A stretch of DNA of 15,171 nucleotides, taken from assembly GCA_030426005.1 (NCBI GenBank), contig JAUHZM010000040.1, positions 1 to 15,171 on the forward strand, in the 5' to 3' direction. Position numbers and translations under genes: made by a program. The stretch is from Gammaproteobacteria bacterium (lineage in GTDB: Bacteria > Pseudomonadota > Gammaproteobacteria > Arenicellales > Arenicellaceae). A model generated the notes under the pieces. The model did not search any database and was not told where the DNA came from. It saw only the letters and a program-made list of their open reading frames with translations. The first letter of the stretch is position 1. The number at the start of each line of letters is the position of its first letter. This document shows positions 13,465 through 15,171 of this stretch, one piece after another.

Positions 13465-15171
13465 ATGCAACTTGAAGAATTTCAACGGTTCGAGCAAACC
13501 AAGGCACTGTACAAACAATTGCCCGCCGTGATGGCAGGCACGTTTGGGGTCTATGCGCTCACAACGACGGCACTTTGGTCCAGTCAGGATCATCGATTAT
13601 TACTTAGTTGGCATGCGGCTGCGTTGCTTGTACTGGTGTTGCGTTGGCGTAGTGTAAGAGATTATTTTCGCACGCGACCAGCACCACAAAAAATGCAACC
13701 CTGGCTTGATCGCGTAGTATTTTGGGCAGCCTGGACAGGTCTGGTTTGGGGCGTTGTGCCGTTACTCTTCGTGCGTCAAGACGACCCCATGACAGCGTTG
13801 ATTCTTGCCTTTGTTTTTCCCGGTTACCTTGCCGCCAGTGCGTCGTCACTGGCCTTGTCGAACCGGGTATTTCTGGCATTCTCGGTTCCAATGGCGGGTT
13901 TGTTCTTATTGGCTTGTGTGCTACAAGGTGGCACATTGCTTTACTTGGTCGGCCTGATGATCTTTGTGTTTATGTGCATTATGGTGATTTTTGCCCGTAA
14001 CGCAGAAGCCATGTTTCGTGAACGTGCTGCGTTTCAATATGAAAATCAATCACTGGTGCAGCAGCTCACACAACAGAAAGAGACCGCCGAAAACGCCGTG
14101 CGTGCGAAAAACCAATTTCTAGCGGCTGCCAGTCATGATCTACGTCAGCCCTTGCACGCGTCAGGTATGTTTATCGACGCACTGTCGCACCTGAAACTAG
14201 GAGACGAGGCGCAACAAATTCTCGATAAACTGTCACTTTCTACCGGGTCGTTGAACAGTTTGCTGCATGAATTGCTGGATATTTCGCGTCTGGATGCCAA
14301 AGTGGTGGAGTACTTGCCGAAGAGCTTCGATTTGAATGCTTTTCTACAGCGAATATTCGATGAATACGCGCAAGGTCACGCACACCCTGAAATCGAGTTA
14401 CGCTTATCGATGGCACCGAATATGTTTGCCTTCAGTGATCCCATGTTATTAGAGCGAGTGATTCGGAATGTAATAGAAAATGCTCTGAAATTTACTGAGC
14501 GAGGCGAAATTTGTATTGCAGCAGCTGCTGTTGACGACGGTATCAGTCTCAGTATCTCGGACACGGGTATTGGGATTCCTGAGTCCGAGCATGATCATGT
14601 GTTTCAGGAGTTCACTCAGCTAAACAATTCTGAGCGTGATCGACAACGTGGTTTGGGTTTGGGGTTAACCATCGTACGGCAGCTCTGCGCACTCATGGAT
14701 ATTGAGCTGCGTTTGGAGTCTGCAGTCAATAAGGGAACCACGATCACACTAGTTTTGCAGCGCACTGCTGAGGTGATCGATGCTGAAAGGGAAGAGACAG
14801 GTACGCCCATGCTCAGCGGTCGCGTTGTTCTAGTGATTGATGACGAGCGAGACATTCGCGATGGAATGGTGCGTGTGTTGGGGCAGGCAGGTGCTCGAGT
14901 GGTGGCGGCGCAATCGGTTTCTGCTGCGATTGACGCGTTGCATCAAGCCGAGTTGGTGCCTGAGTGCATCGTAGCGGACTTTCGATTACGTGATGATCTT
15001 AATGGCGTCCAGGCAGTGGCACAAATTCGTGACGAGTTTAATCTCACGATTCCGGCAGTTTTGGTGACCGGAGACACGTCACCTGAATCATTGCTGTTTG
15101 CGCAGGCTGGAGGGCTACCCGTGCAACACAAACCGGTCAGCCCTGCCGAGCTGAGACTGTCGATTTGGCGC
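13465..15171 (+). CDS. Membrane hybrid histidine kinase with receiver domain (3' end outside window)
   Basis: The frame runs from ATG 13465 to the window edge (569 codons, no stop). It has about six membrane helices (roughly 21-174) with no large sensing domain. A short coiled segment follows, then the dimerisation domain with phosphorylatable His224 in ASHDLRQPLHA. The ATPase domain shows the N box (N335 and N339 in NVIENALKFT), the G1 box DTGIGIP (366-372) and RGLGLGLTIV. A receiver domain starts near 453 with D459-D460-E461, phospho-acceptor Asp505, T535 and K556. It should sense a membrane or internal signal and relay phosphate within itself or to a partner. The frame has no earlier ATG, GTG or TTG after an upstream stop, and the ribosome-binding site is weak. 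The RQP variant of the H box marks a subgroup of hybrid kinases. The target is unknown. Confidence 0.9.
   Translation, partial: MQLEEFQRFEQTKALYKQLPAVMAGTFGVYALTTTALWSSQDHRLLLSWHAAALLVLVLRWRSVRDYFRTRPAPQKMQPWLDRVVFWAAWTGLVWGVVPLLFVRQDDPMTALILAFVFPGYLAASASSLALSNRVFLAFSVPMAGLFLLACVLQGGTLLYLVGLMIFVFMCIMVIFARNAEAMFRERAAFQYENQSLVQQLTQQKETAENAVRAKNQFLAAASHDLRQPLHASGMFIDALSHLKLGDEAQQILDKLSLSTGSLNSLLHELLDISRLDAKVVEYLPKSFDLNAFLQRIFDEYAQGHAHPEIELRLSMAPNMFAFSDPMLLERVIRNVIENALKFTERGEICIAAAAVDDGISLSISDTGIGIPESEHDHVFQEFTQLNNSERDRQRGLGLGLTIVRQLCALMDIELRLESAVNKGTTITLVLQRTAEVIDAEREETGTPMLSGRVVLVIDDERDIRDGMVRVLGQAGARVVAAQSVSAAIDALHQAELVPECIVADFRLRDDLNGVQAVAQIRDEFNLTIPAVLVTGDTSPESLLFAQAGGLPVQHKPVSPAELRLSIWR

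Noticed and set aside
13604..13936. 110-codon minus-strand open frame and overlapping plus-strand frames in the same area
   Set aside because: They are antisense to or out of frame with the histidine kinase, whose motifs are continuous through the region.
1..15171. CRISPR arrays, tRNA or rRNA genes, transposases, attachment sites
   Set aside because: I looked for regularly spaced repeats, cloverleaf ends, transposase motifs and flanking duplications and saw none that hold up.

Overview
The window looks like chromosomal DNA of a Gammaproteobacterium, with roughly balanced base composition. It carries most of a Wzx/Wzy-type capsule or exopolysaccharide (EPS) locus. A sulfotransferase inside the locus would fit a marine or saline-habitat bacterium that makes a sulfated polymer. 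The lineage and habitat are inferences from gene content; no rRNA or other taxonomic marker is present.

Layout. (1) 1-1455, plus strand: the 3' end of a Wzx-like flippase gene and an overlapping family 2 glycosyltransferase gene. (2) 1479-7293, minus strand: a tightly packed operon. In transcription order it encodes a Wza-like outer-membrane export lipoprotein, a Wzz/GumC-like chain-length protein without a kinase domain, a Wzy/O-antigen-ligase-like polymerase, a sulfotransferase and a second family 2 glycosyltransferase. (3) 7294-7551: an AT-rich divergent control region with a 17-bp inverted repeat, related partial copies, a separate perfect palindrome and promoter-like hexamers. (4) 7552-10363, plus strand: a gene split by a frameshift (degenerate sugar-phosphate transferase domain fused to a WecG/TagA/CpsF glycosyltransferase), then an intact PglC/WcaJ-like initiating sugar-phosphate transferase, then a degenerate nucleotidyltransferase-like protein with a hexapeptide-repeat tail. 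(5) 10442-11347, minus strand: an EamA/DMT-family transporter, convergent with the EPS genes across a long hairpin. (6) 11514-13241, minus strand: a secreted protein of about ten PD40/TolB-like beta-propeller repeats. (7) 13465 to the window end, plus strand: a membrane-bound hybrid histidine kinase with a receiver domain, cut by the window edge.

How the genes work together (inference from family roles): the sugar-phosphate transferase at 8788-9462 loads the first sugar onto undecaprenyl phosphate. The two family 2 enzymes, and the WecG/TagA-like enzyme if functional, extend the repeat unit. The sulfotransferase decorates it and the flippase moves it across the inner membrane. The Wzy-like protein polymerises it, the Wzz-like protein sets chain length, and the Wza-like lipoprotein exports it. 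The split between oppositely oriented operons around one AT-rich control region suggests coordinated regulation.

The most unusual part is the right-hand EPS operon. It contains two domains that keep a recognisable enzyme fold but lack the family's catalytic residues, plus a frameshift that breaks the WecG/TagA-like gene at a spot that can be narrowed to about 25 bases.
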